40,112 bases of DNA from NCBI GenBank assembly GCA_025349905.2, contig MU624618.1:1-40112 (forward strand). The letters are read 5' to 3'. A program made the translations under genes and the position numbers. Position 1 is the first letter of the stretch; each line of letters starts with the position of its first letter. Shown one piece after another: positions 8,803 through 19,652 of this stretch. This stretch comes from Blastocladiella britannica (Eukaryota > Blastocladiomycota > Blastocladiomycetes > Blastocladiales > Blastocladiaceae). The notes beneath the pieces are model-generated. The model saw only the letters and a list, made by a program, of their open reading frames with translations, had not been told where the DNA came from and did no database searches.

Positions 8803-11800
8803 CTAAGGATTGTTTTTCTTCACGGCGGAAGCGCGGCCAGAACCCTGTCGGAACCGGGGAACGCGCAGGGCTTTTGCCTCGGCCGCCAGCGCGGCCACGA
8901 TGCCCTTGCCTGGATACGCCGAATTGGACATTGGATCCCCGAACTGTTTCGCAAACCAGGCCTCGAGCGTGTCTGCCGCATAAAACCGCACAACTTGGAC
9001 GGATCGGGTTTGTCCAGCTGTCCATTTATCCCAATCGCACGTGAGACAAGACATAAAAAAGACGAGAAAAAGGGGGTAGAACGCACGTCGAACCACGCAG
9101 GCCATCGCCCGGTGTTCAATCTCGCGCCACTTCAGGTGCTCGTACGCCCACCGCTCCTCCGACCAATGGGCGCGCCCAAGAGAGCTGTTTTCGCTCGTGC
9201 TGATAATCCAGTCCATGGCCAGGTCCGCGCCCGCGTACGGATGGGCCTTGACAATGTGCGAGGCCTCGACCAAGTTGAGCGATGGCTCGCACATCGAGTA
9301 CGGCATGACGAGAACGGACGTATGCTTCACGGTCGCATGATCGCCTAGTGAACCATACGCGCGACCGGTCTTGAACTCGTACAACTGAGCGAACACTGGC
9401 GACCCCTGATGAGCAGCCACGGACGAGACTCCAGCGCATAGCAGCGCATCGTGAATAAGATTGAGTTGCTGCAAGTACTCGCAAAAGACGACCACTTTGG
9501 CGCTGGGGTCCGCGTCCACGAGCCGAGCAACGTGGCAGACGATCTGCGTCACGCGCGACCCGCATACGTCGATGAACTGCGCAACAGACATATCCGCTCG
9601 GGTTGGAGGAGCCGGATCAGCAGTGACCTCGTTGATGTGCACCAAATCGAGCCGGCAGAGATCAAGCGACCCCGTGAGCTGGTGTTTAGCCGCGCCTCGG
9701 ACCGAGCGGGCTGGAAAACGTACTTGGTTTCGATATGCTCGTTGAATGTGCGGGTGGGTGCACACGCTGGCGAAAGTAAAAGGTGGCAATAGTTACAAAT
9801 CGGCCATGGAGGGTTTGTGGTGCTCAGCAAGAATGCGGGGTCAGTGCCCAGATTCAGACCGGTACTTAGGTAACAAAAGCAGCACGTATCGTCCATAAGA
9901 GTACACGGATCCTTGGCGGCCTGGGCCACAAAGACGCTCGAACGGGTTGCAAATGACTTGGCGCGCTGTCGGTGCCGAATCATGCGGGTGGCAGCAAACA
10001 GCTCGCGAACGACTGTATACTTGTGACCAAAGTGGTGGGGATCGCTCTTGAAAAGCACGACCTCGAACAAATCAAAAACTGTCGGTAGCGTGTCTGCGAG
10101 GGGCGCACTGGAGCGAGGAGCTGGTTGGGACAAGGCGGCGCGGTCCTCGGCAGCATGCAACGATCGGAGAAAACTGGCTGGCCAGGCATTCGAGAGCGCG
10201 ACGAGCTTGAATGTGTCGAGTCCATAGTGCCGGAGCGCCTCGACGCACTTGTCTGGTTGCTTTTGGAATTCCGATCGACTTGGAAACGCGAGTATGACTT
10301 CAAGGAGTTTCTTGTCGAGAGCATCGTCCGCGACGTAGACTCGGGGGTTGCCAGCGAGATTGGCGATTCGGTCGCGGGTGGTAAAAGCAGTAAAAAACAG
10401 GCGGTGCGGCCCCAGCCGTTGCTCGAGTCAAAAGGCAGTACTGCTGGAGCGCACTTGTCGAAAAGGGTTCCTTGCAGTCCGCCGAGAGTCCAAGAAGCCG
10501 CTGCGATCGGGAGACAGATAGAGCCATCCAAAACCGTTCGGGGTGCTCAGAGCTAAGGAGACCTCCATAATCGCACTTGTTGTCCTGCCCGAAGAAGGTC
10601 ATGAGGTGGTGTTGTACGACGCGGACGGCCAGCCGATCATCCGCAGGGTCAACGAGCAGACCGACACTAGCAACAGCAGTTTCGGCTTGAGTGAGGTACA
10701 CGGGGATCTCGGAATACTTGATCGGCGGGACAGGGGATGCGTCAAGCGGAGGCGTGCTGGCACAGCGAAGGACAAGGGTGGGAGCAACGTGCTCGAGCGC
10801 GTGTGCGGGCAGATTCCCTTGCCACTGGTCAGAGAGCATGGTGCCAGCAATCGTCGCTTGAATGTGAGCGAGTGGGATTTGATTGGGGTCGTGGCCGGGT
10901 GGCAGTGGCCCAGTTGGGGCAATTGAGAGCCAAGCATCGGCGCTAAAGGCTGGTAGAATGGGTCGAAGTGCACTGCTCGACCAGGGGACCTTGTGCGCAA
11001 TGATGCGGCGCCAATGAATGTGGTAGAGAGAGTTTTGCGTGGTGTGGCAATGACCCTGCTGCAGTTGTCGTGCACCATCGACAGCAATCTCGGAGCACTC
11101 GTGTGGAACTTCACACGCCATGGGCCCAAAGACCTTGGAGGAGCATCTCAGCAGGTAAGGAATCTGAGCCGACGGCTTTCGGGGGATCCAAGAGTGACTG
11201 TACTTGCAATCCGGGTCGTGTTGAGCCATGGACTGTGGTTTCATACAGTCCCAATTCTGGAGCACGTTCTTGTCGACAAGGACAATGTGAGCAGCCGCAA
11301 GGGTCGCCAACGGTGTTGCATTGAGTATAGCGAGACTGGGAGTGACAACAATATGCGGATCGTCAAGCATGGTGTACGCCTCTGCAGCCCTCTGCGCCAA
11401 CAACAGTTTGGCGCAAATGACAAGGGTGGCGCTCGAGGACAATTGGGCAGAGGTGTCGCGTGGCAGCGGCCACTTTCGGGCAAGCGTCGAGTCGGGGATG
11501 GACGGTGGCTGAGGTGGGAGCAAATGGCCGGCGGCAACAAGGGCAAGAGCAGTTGTGATTGCGCGGGACTCGGGCGGGGGTACATTAATCGAAAATGGGC
11601 AAACCACATGCGCGTGTTGCTGCGGGAGTTGGGGATCGACCGCCTCGTGAGCGTCGCCAAAGAGGAGCGTCTTGGACGACCAGAGTGCACCGTTGTCACC
11701 CAATTGGACAATCGTCGAGGCGGGCTCGACGGGGACGGGAATGGGCGTAAAGGCGACCTGCTCTCGGGCGCGCATGGCGGCGATCATGGCCATTTCGTCG

Positions 11801-13061
11801 GGGAAAGGACCAAGGATTTCCGAAAGGGCCGCGTCAACAATGGGTGTGGCAACGGTAGTTACCGCCGGGATGTTGACATAACCATCGTCCTTGTCCGCAC
11901 TGGCAGTTGGAGGTGGCGGCGATGGCGTGGAAGTGGGGAAGAACTCGGACAGCAGCTCGCGGAGGTGGGTCAGGGTCGCGACATCGCCATTTCAGAACGC
12001 ATCGTTGACTGCTGCCGCCTTGAGGTAGAGACACCACTCCAACGCGAGCTTGCCAGGCTCGCCACGAATCTGCTGACCAGGTTCGGTGGACACGACCACG
12101 CGGGTGAATGGGGACGCATGAGGGTAAACGTAGTCGAAGGTGCTCGGATATGAGTAGATCAAACGGTTTCCGCGAGGGAAGGCATAGGACCAGTTGGTGC
12201 GGATCTCGATTTCGCTCTGAGGCGGCGGGGCAGCAAAGTGCTGTCCGCGCACCGGCAATTCCCAGCTGCGATGCAAGGACCTACGGACGGACACCATGCG
12301 GGATGCGTATCCGTCGTCTGCCATCTGCAGCTTGAAGTTGGACATTTTGGCGTTGAGTGCATCGGCCATGGTCATGCCTTCAATCATCCGGAACTCGACC
12401 GTCTCTTGCAGGGGCGAATCGTTCGGTTGCGCATCGTCAGCATACTGGTAAGCGCGAAAGCCAGTCGTCGTGGTGGCTATGGCGTAGCGTGTGGGGACGC
12501 AGACTGGCGAAACATTCCTGGCGACAAGCTCGGCCAGGACGGCGTGTGCCGGACCAATATAGGTCCCCTCGAGGGTAATGAATGCAGGCGGGACGTCGAA
12601 CGTCTCAGTGGTCGTGACATTGCGCGTGCCTACCAAAATCTGTATTGACATTGATTTTCAGTTCCCTGGATAGCTAGCGCGCGGCGAGTACCTTGGGATC
12701 ATACCGTCGGTGAATGCAGGAACATTGCCAGGGATATACTGCGCTGGCGGCACGCGCGGGAGGACCACGATATTGGGTGCAGTTTCGGCTGTTGTAACTG
12801 CCGGTGCAATGGGCTCGTCGATGGCGTGAGGCGCCAAGTCGGGGTCGTCGTCAAGATTTTGCTTGCAGATCCATTCGCCCTGCCGCCGCGACCGCCCCGG
12901 CCGCTGCCGCGTCCGCGGGTGCTGGAGCGTACGCGCTTGGGCGATGCCGCATTTTCGGAATCGTTTTCGCCTTCGCCTTGAGCGAAAACATGAGCCGCGC
13001 GTTTCCGCGATGTTGGCGGTGTTGAGCCGCCGGTAGCACCAGGAGGAGTCGCTGCCGACAT
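8803..13061 (-). CDS. Degenerate SNF2/Rad5-like helicase-family protein, frame interrupted
   Basis: Large gene read from ATG13061 to stop at 8803. It has a basic, RGG-rich or spliced N-terminus, a helicase-like N half, a Cys-rich patch (CCFCY...CNYC, about 9800-9890) where Rad5/SHPRH proteins carry a RING, and a C half. The C half has KVVVFCEYLQQLNLIHDAL, CEPSLNLVEASHIVKAHP and VVRPGQTRSVQVVRFY, which match SNF2 motifs IV-VI. The N half keeps SATLVICAKLL, HIVLVDKNVLQN and IHWRRII, but motif I reads PPPESRAITTALAL (no GKT) and motif II reads WRRIIAHKV (no DEGH), so ATP hydrolysis is unlikely. Supported introns are 12880-12932, 12630-12704 and 9018-9086. Problems: an in-frame TGA at 11992-11994 (GTCAAC...CGAG at 11956-12009 could excise it), a frame change near 10390-10430, and another near 9715-9795 that a 53- or 86-nt intron could explain. 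It may be a conserved pseudoenzyme or a decaying gene. Confidence 0.6.
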
Positions 13062-13097
13062 TAAGAGATTGGTTTACAGTTTTCCAAAAAGTTCACA

Positions 13098-15359
13098 TTA
13101 CACGTTCTCCCATTCGTCCACCTCCTCGGCCGGATCCCTTCGGCCGCCATCGCCGGCAGCGGCAGCAGCAAGGGCAGCCATGTGCTTGTCCGAGGGCAGC
13201 GGCGGCACCGGGGGCGCGTCGTCCAGCACAACGATCCCGCGAACGACGGGCTGCTGCAACTGGTACGCGCGCGAGGGTGCTGGCGACGGCGAACGCGACG
13301 ACGATCCAGCGGTAGCGGCAAGTGACATGCCGTGCATCTGCGGAGACGGCACTGCCTGGCGGCCGCGCGACCGCGACGACCGAAACACGCGCAATGCCGC
13401 GTCCTTGGCGCGCTGCATGCGTCCGCGCGACCGGTCGCGGCGCCGCGAAGTTCCACCTCCCGAAGCGGCAGCGTGGGCGGCACGGCGCTTGGCGGCCGTC
13501 GTGCTTCCTGCCGCTGACAGAGCCGAACTGCGGTCGTCCACGGCGCTACTGGCAGCCGACGAGGCACCAGCAGCAGCAGAGTACCCGGTGGCGGCGTCAA
13601 TGGCCACGTGGGCCTCGATCTCGGCCGAGTGCTCGTCCAGCGCCAGCTCGATTTTGCGTGCCATGCCGCGCATCGGGTCGTCCTCGGCGCGCGGGTCGGC
13701 GGTGGCCGCGCAGTACTCGGCCAGCTCACGCAGATCGACGCGGTATTGGTTGATGAGCGGCGCCGCGTGGTGCTCGAGGCCAAACAGCACCAGCTCCAGG
13801 AACACCATCTTGGCGTCAGTGGTGGAAACCACCTCGATAATGTCCTCAATCACGATCGGGAGCGCCGTGGTCAGCGCGTCGGTAAACGACGGGTCGTGGT
13901 GCAGCAGCAGGATCAAAATGTGGCCTGCAATCACCCGCAGGTCCTCGTTGAGGCCCGAGACCCGCAGCAGGTCCGAGAACAGTGACGGGTACGCCGCGTG
14001 ATCAATGTGGATCAGGTCGAGAAGCAGCAGGTTCTTGAGGATCAGCAGGCACCAGGGAGTGTTGATTGGCTCGTCTTTTTTATTTTTATTTTTTTTATTT
14101 CAGATGTTAGCCCTGAATGAGAATATGGAGGTGACAATACTGCAGCGCACCAAAGTGGATAATCATGATGATTTCGCGCTCAATCTTGTACTTGGCGAAC
14201 GAGTGTGCCACGTTCGAGACACCTGGTCGGTCGGTGGTCGTGTGTGAGCGACCACATCGAAAACGGCAAAATAAATGAGAACATACCGTCAGCACTGGCC
14301 GTCAAAAAGGTGGACATGATGGCAATGAGGTTGAGGCAGCGCTCCTTGATGGAGCGGCGCTTGGTCTTGCTGAACACACGCACCACGTCGCCCAAAACAC
14401 CGGCACGGACAAAGACCATGTTTGAGTCGTACGAAATCAGGAGCCGCACTGATAAGGTCAGCAGCAGCTCCGTCAGCTCGCTGTGGGCACGCGAAGAGAG
14501 GCGGCGGTGCACGGCGCGGGCGACGCCGGCCTCAATCACGCGCTTCTTGGCGGCAGCTATATAATGGCGGAATGAGTGGTGTTCACTAAGACATGAAGAT
14601 TTTGGAGGTCGTACGGTTGCCATGTACGAGATCATAGACGGCGGTCGCAGCAGAGAGGTACGTGGCCTGGAGCGCAATATCCGATTCAAGCACCGAAAGC
14701 AGGTGGTCGAGAGCGTTGGCGCCGAGGAGCACAGGTGCGTTTGATTCTGTTGTATGATTTTTTTTTTTTTGAGTCAAGCGAAAGAGCCGAGAAAAACGAA
14801 AAAAAGGCACCCTGCTCTGAAAAGGTGCACAGCACGGCCATGAGCGTCGACTGGACCTCGGGGTGCGTTGATTTGTTGGTGCATTTGCGCAGCAGTGTGC
14901 GTGCAAGGGTGGCTAAATTGTTGGCGTATCCAATTGCGGCGTTCTTGGTTAAAAAAACCCTTCATATCGTTTAATACAGAAAGAAAATGGAGCAGCGCGT
15001 ACGCGTCAGCTGGAAGGACTGAAGCTCCTCAATAAGGCTGTGTCAAGAGTACGGTTGTGGTTTTGGACCTATGTGAGTCTAGCAGTCAATATCAACAAAT
15101 AAAGTGGAGGACGCACTTGAGGCGCTCCTGGACCGAAAGCTGGACATTTTCGAGCAGCTCGAGAATCTCTTGCGTCCGTTCTGCGTATGTGTGGTTATAA
15201 GTTAGAGTGACAAGGCGGCGTAAAATATCATAAGAAAGTACCCTCGGCCGTGACTGGGAATGAGCGATAGATGGCGTAGAGCGACGCGGCGGTGAGTGCC
15301 AGTCCGAGCGTGGTCCACCTGGCCCAGCCAGGCGTCGAGACTGCAGCCGATGGAGCCAT
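13098..15359 (-). CDS. Membrane-anchored armadillo-like repeat protein
   Basis: Modelled with eight exons (15359-15242, 15180-15117, 15037-15003, 14912-14811, 14746-14615, 14556-14287, 14222-14151, 14074-13098), totalling 589 aa and closing in frame. Exons 3-4 are the least certain; exons 1-2 and 5-8 are firm. Residues about 14-32 (TTLGLALTAASLYAIY) form one N-terminal membrane helix. The middle is helical and armadillo-like, for example APVLLGANALDHLLSVLES, AAKKRVIEAGVARAVHRRL and VFVRAGVLGDVVRVFS. The last third is low complexity, rich in Ala/Ser/Arg, ending DEWENV. The layout (N-terminal anchor plus ARM repeats) resembles organelle-anchored ARM proteins, but I recognise no orthologue. Its ATG is 72 bp from the divergent aminopeptidase ATG. 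Confidence 0.68.
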
Positions 15360-15431
15360 TTTTGTTAATTTTGACTGGTTGTGGGAGAAGGCGCTCTCTT
15401 TCGAGAGCCAAACAAGCAAAAGAAAAACGAA
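15360..15431. promoter_or_regulatory. 72-bp bidirectional promoter spacer
   Basis: Only 72 bp separate the divergent ATGs of the armadillo-like gene (15359, minus) and the aminopeptidase (15432, plus), so both 5' leaders and the promoter must lie here or overlap the coding sequence. No TATA box is visible. Confidence 0.6.
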
Positions 15432-17501
15432 ATGACAGCCGCCGAGACGCACGCGCTGCCCATGTGCCCGTCCGACCCGACGTCGTTCGCCAACACGCAC
15501 GAGTGCCGCGTCACCCACCTCGACCTGCACCTGACTGCCGACTTTGCGGCCAAGACCCTCGCCGGCCATGCCACCTTGACGGTCGACCTGGTCAACGGCT
15601 GCGGCCGCATTGTGCTCGACTCGTCGTACGTCGACATCCACTCGGTGCACCTGATTCCCAACTCGGCCGACGTGGCCCCGCTGCCGCTGGTCTACACGGT
15701 GCACCCGCGCCACGCCAAGTTTGGCGAGCCGATCGAGATTGTGCTTCCCGAGCCGGCGGCCGACGACGAGACCACCGTCAAGGTTAAGATTGCGTACACG
15801 ACCACCGCCAAGTGCACTGCGGGTCAGTGGCTGACCCCCGAGCAGACCGTCGGCAAAAAACACCCGTACTTCTTCACCCAGTGCCAGGCGATCCACGCCC
15901 GGTCGCTGGTGCCGATCCAGGACACGCCGCAGCTCAAGATCACCTACTCGGCGTCGCTGACTGTCCCGGCCCCGCTGCGCGCGCTCATGTCGGCGCGTCG
16001 TACCGGCGACTCCACCTCGGCTGACGGCCTCACCCGTACCTTCCACTTTGACCAGCCCACCACCATCCCGTCGTACCTCCTGGCCATTGCGATCGGCAAC
16101 ATTGAGGGCATTGACGTGGGACCGCGTACCACCGTGTTCTCGGAGCCTGAGGTGGTCGAGAAGGCGGCCGAAGAGTTCCGCGACACGGAGAAGATCATTC
16201 AGGCCGGCGAGGAGCTGGTACTTATATACTTTTTATGTTTTTTGCTCCATGCTCAATATCTCCAAATTATGTAGATCTACACCTACGAGTGGGGCCGCTA
16301 CGACCTGCTCGTGCTCCCTTCGTCGTTCCCGTACGGCGGCATGGAAAACCCGAACCTGACGTTTGTGACCCCGACGCTGCTTGCTGGCGACAAGTCGCTC
16401 GTGGACGTGATTGTGCACGAGTTTGCGCACTCGTACGCGGGCAACCTGGTGACGACCAAGAACTGGGGTCACTTTTGGCTCAACGAGGGCTGGTGCGTGT
16501 TTGTGGAGCGCAAGATCATTGCCAAGCTGCACGGCGAGCCGCAGCGCCAGTTTGACGCGCGCATTGGCGAGAAGGCGCTCAAGGAGTCGGTCGACCTGTT
16601 TGGCGCCGACCACCCGTACACGTGCCTGTGCCTGAACCTGACGGGCGAGGACCCGGACGACAGCTTCTCGTCGGTCCCTTACGAGAAGGGCTTTGCGTTC
16701 CTGTACCACTTGGAGCACGTGCTGGGCGACGAGACGTTTGCGGCGTTCACCCGCGCGTACTTTAAGCAGTTTGCGGGGCAGTCGATCGACACCAACGACT
16801 TCAAGGGGTTCCTGTTCCAGTTTGTCGAACACTACTTTGGCGACGAAAAGTACGAGGCGCTCAAGAAGGTCAACTGGGAGCAGTGGCTGCACGCGCCCGG
16901 CATGCCGCCTGTCAAGAACGAGTACGACGACTCGCTGGCCAAGCCGTGCCTTGACCTTGCCGCCCGCTGGGAGGCCTCCCGCGATGCCGAGGACACGCTT
17001 GCATCGTTCAAGCCCGAGGATGTGGCCGAGCTGAATGCGCTGCAGATGGGTATCTACCTTTCCTTTTTTCATGGTTTTTCCTTTTGATTAACATTTGGTG
17101 TCGCTGCAGTCATGTTCCTGGAGCTTTTGCAGCTCAAGGCGAACCTGCCGCACGCGCACCTTGCCCGTATGGACGAGGTGTACAAGCTGACGGCCGCCCG
17201 CAACTGCGAGATTCGTTTCCGCTGGCACTCGATTGCTCTGGGTATTTACTTTGCTTGTTATCTTTGCATTTGAGAAACTTACACCAAAAAACACGAAATA
17301 GCCGCGAGCTACAAGTCCATCTACACCGAGTCGGCGTCGTTCCTCTCCGAGGTTGGTCGCATGAAGTACGTGCGGCCGCTGTTCCGCTTGCTCAACAAGG
17401 CCGAGGGTGGCCGCGATCTGGCGGTGGCCACCTTCACCAAGCTGCGTGATGGGTACCACCCGATTTGCAGCAACTTGGTTGCCAAGGACCTCGGCCTTTG
17501 A
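15432..17501 (+). CDS. M1 zinc aminopeptidase, leukotriene A4 hydrolase family
   Basis: Cytosolic metallopeptidase related to human LTA4H and yeast Lap2; fungal members are leucyl aminopeptidases with epoxide hydrolase activity. Exons 15432-16217, 16275-17049, 17110-17241 and 17302-17501 give 630 aa, against roughly 610-670 in the family; introns are 57, 60 and 60 nt. Seen: QCQAIHARSLVPIQDTP, the substrate-binding PYGGMENP, and the zinc site HEFAH (H310, E311, H314) followed 18 residues later by the third ligand in NEG (E333). GPRTTVFSEPE and the C-terminal helical domain ending KLRDGYHPICSNLVAKDL are family-typical. ATG15432 is the first ATG in a good context (AAAACGAAATG). Whether it makes leukotriene B4 cannot be told from sequence. 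Confidence 0.94.
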
Positions 17502-17661
17502 AATTTTCATCGCATTTGGTTAAATGTACTCCTTTGTCCCATTCGTGCATGGGGTTTGTGGGCATTGAGGTTGTGGCGGCGCCTGGATCGAGCAAGGTTT
17601 TTTTTTTTCATCTCTCTTCGTCGCGTGAAAGTTGCGAATCACAACAAACCATCGAAAGAAA

Positions 17662-19032
17662 ATGCCCAAGTCTGCTCCGACTATTGCTCCGCCGCCCGTC
17701 GTGGTCCTCGGGGCAGGCGTCATTGGCCTGACCACCGCCGTGCTGCTGCAGGCAGCCGGCTACCACGTCACGGTGCTGGCCTCACACACGATTGAGAGCT
17801 ACCCAGACGACGCGGTGCTCTATGCGTCGCCGAAAGCCGGCGCTCACTGGCGGTCCACGGCGCGGGCCGACGACAAGCAGATGCAAGGTGCGATTCACTG
17901 ATACTTTGGCCAATGGACGCGATCCAGCTCATTCGAAAAGTGTCGATTTTTTAGGGATTGACCTCGCCTCGCTCTTGGCATTCCGGCGACTGCTCAAGGT
18001 GAAAGAGGCAGGCGTGCTCCCGATGCTCTCGGTGGACGTGTACACGCACAAGGACGAGCCCGAGCCGTGGTTCAAGAAGGAGGTTCCCGAGGTACCCTTT
18101 TTTCGGATTTAGGCTACAGCTGAATGGATCCAACTGACCCCAATAAAATAGTACGGCATCTTGGCACCCGAGCACCTGCCACCAGCGGCCGTGTTTGGAT
18201 TCAAGTACACGACCATGTCGTTCAACTCGCCCAAGTACCTTGCCTGGCTGGCGCGCGTGTTCCGGCGGCTGGGCGGGAAAGTGGTGCACAAGAAGGTGCC
18301 GCACATTGACGATGCATTCCACCTGGTGCGCGATCCGCACACGGTGGTCGTCAACTGCACTGGGCTTGGGGCCATGACGCTCGGCGGTGTTGAGGACAAG
18401 GACGTGTACCCGACGCGTGGTCAGACTGGTTCGTTTTTTTTTTTTTTNNNNNNNNNNCCTTCGTTGGTTGGTAGCTACTGACTTGGTGGAGAATAGTTAT
18501 TGTGCGCGCTCCTCAAGTCAAATACACGATCTCGCGGTTTGGCACCGACGGGACGTTCGACTACGTGATCCCACGCGACGATGGGTTGGTGGTGTTGGGA
18601 GGCACGTACCAGGAGAACCAGTCGTCCATGATCCCCGACCGACAGACGGCCGACCGCATTGTGCGCAACGCCACCACCATTTGCCCGCAGCTGCAAACCT
18701 ACCCAGGCCAGCCGCTGGAGGTGGTGGCGCACGCGGTCGGGTTGCGGCCGACGCGGCGAGGCGGGATCCGCTTGGAGCACGAGTGGCGGCGCCCCGCCAA
18801 GTCCGAGGGCGCGGCGTTCCGGCCCGCGTACCTGGCGGTGCACAATTATGGCCACGGCGGCGGCGGGTACCAGTCGAGCTGGGGATCGGCGCAGAAGGTG
18901 CTGGAACTGGTCACGGCGCAGGCGGCTAACCCGGAGGGCGTAGGCAAGACGGTCCGGGTGTCGGGGATCCGGACGTACGACGTTGCGCTGCGACGGGTGA
19001 CGGCCGTGGGCAGCATCAAGTCGCGGCTTTGA
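17662..19032 (+). CDS. Peroxisomal D-amino-acid/D-aspartate oxidase
   Basis: FAD-dependent oxidase that deaminates D-amino acids, releasing H2O2. Exons 17662-17887, 17955-18091, 18152-18428 and 18497-19032 give 391 aa. An N-terminal dinucleotide-binding loop GAGVIGL (17-23) follows a beta strand VVVL. AGAHWRS is the flavin-contact block of the DAO family, NCTGLGA is the second FAD contact, and HNYGHGGGGYQSSWGSA matches the DAO signature near the C-terminus. The protein ends in SRL, a type 1 peroxisomal targeting signal, fitting the usual location of this enzyme. Intron 3 (18429-18496) starts GTTCGT and contains the 10-N assembly gap, so its true length is unknown, but both flanking exons are intact. 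Whether it prefers neutral D-amino acids or D-Asp is not decided here. Confidence 0.92.
18448..18457. other. Assembly gap of 10 N
   Basis: Ten Ns directly follow a run of T inside intron 3 of the D-amino-acid oxidase gene. Sequencing probably stalled in the homopolymer. Coding sequence is unaffected. Confidence 0.98.
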
Positions 19033-19072
19033 TGTGGACTTCTCTTTTCCAACATCGCCTTTCAAAAAAGTT

Positions 19073-19612
19073 ATGACAAGACCAACTGAAAATAGCCACG
19101 ATCTGGCCGCGGAGGAGGAGGAAGTCGAGGTGCTTCCCGGCGTGTTCTTTACGCCGCGGCGACAACAGCCAAATCGCCCTGCTCCGCCCTCGTCCTCGTC
19201 GACAACACCAGAAACGACAACGACAACTTTAGCAGAACCGGCATCCTGGCTCATGCCGTACCTGGCCGATATCCGCCCGCTCTCGGTCGAGTCACTGGTG
19301 GCCGAATACCACGCGCAGGCGCTGTCAAGAGAGCACCTGGAGCGGAGCAACAAGGAGCTCCAAGAGTACGCGGCGGCGGAACCGGAAGGATCGGACGACG
19401 CGCGCGAGTTTTTGCAGGCGGTGGCCGAGAATGTGGCGGTGATGGGCCGCGTGCGGGAAAAGATGAGCGCGGTCGCGTGGGTGCTGGAGCGTGAGCGCGC
19501 CGTCAACATTGCGCACGCGCTCGGACTCACCAAGAAATCCGATCCAGCAGCAGCAGTGGCTACTACGCCCGTGTCCGAGCCCGAGTCCGAGGAAGCAGGC
19601 GTGTTCTTGTGA
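19073..19612 (+). CDS. Small coiled-coil hypothetical protein
   Basis: Single-exon 179-aa protein of no recognised family. It has an acidic N-terminus (AAEEEEVEVLPG), a Pro/Ser/Thr-rich linker at about 28-55, then a helical stretch (about 60-155) with heptad-like hydrophobics, for example LSVESLVAEYHAQALSREHL and VAENVAVMGRVREKMSAVAW, which should form a coiled coil. The tail is Ala/Pro/Glu-rich. The open frame runs upstream, but the only ATG is at 19073. It lies 40 bp after the oxidase stop and 40 bp before the next gene on the same strand, so it is a compact gene in its own right. Codon use (third-position G/C) fits its neighbours and supports real coding. Confidence 0.65.
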   Translation: MTRPTENSHDLAAEEEEVEVLPGVFFTPRRQQPNRPAPPSSSSTTPETTTTTLAEPASWLMPYLADIRPLSVESLVAEYHAQALSREHLERSNKELQEYAAAEPEGSDDAREFLQAVAENVAVMGRVREKMSAVAWVLERERAVNIAHALGLTKKSDPAAAVATTPVSEPESEEAGVFL

Positions 19613-19652
19613 GGCTCTTCCTTAAGATCCAATACAAAGAACTCTTGAAAAT

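Noticed and set aside
14075..14150. GC-AG intron in the armadillo-like gene
   Set aside because: A GCTAAC 'donor' would coincide with the branch sequence and give a 36-nt intron. GTGCGC at 14150 gives a 76-nt intron in the correct phase.
11992..15040. TGA reassignment as an explanation for in-frame TGAs in two adjacent minus-strand genes
   Set aside because: Several genes here end in TGA at conserved C-termini (aminopeptidase, oxidase, BolA3) and conserved exons contain none. In the armadillo-like gene a different splice choice avoids the stop.
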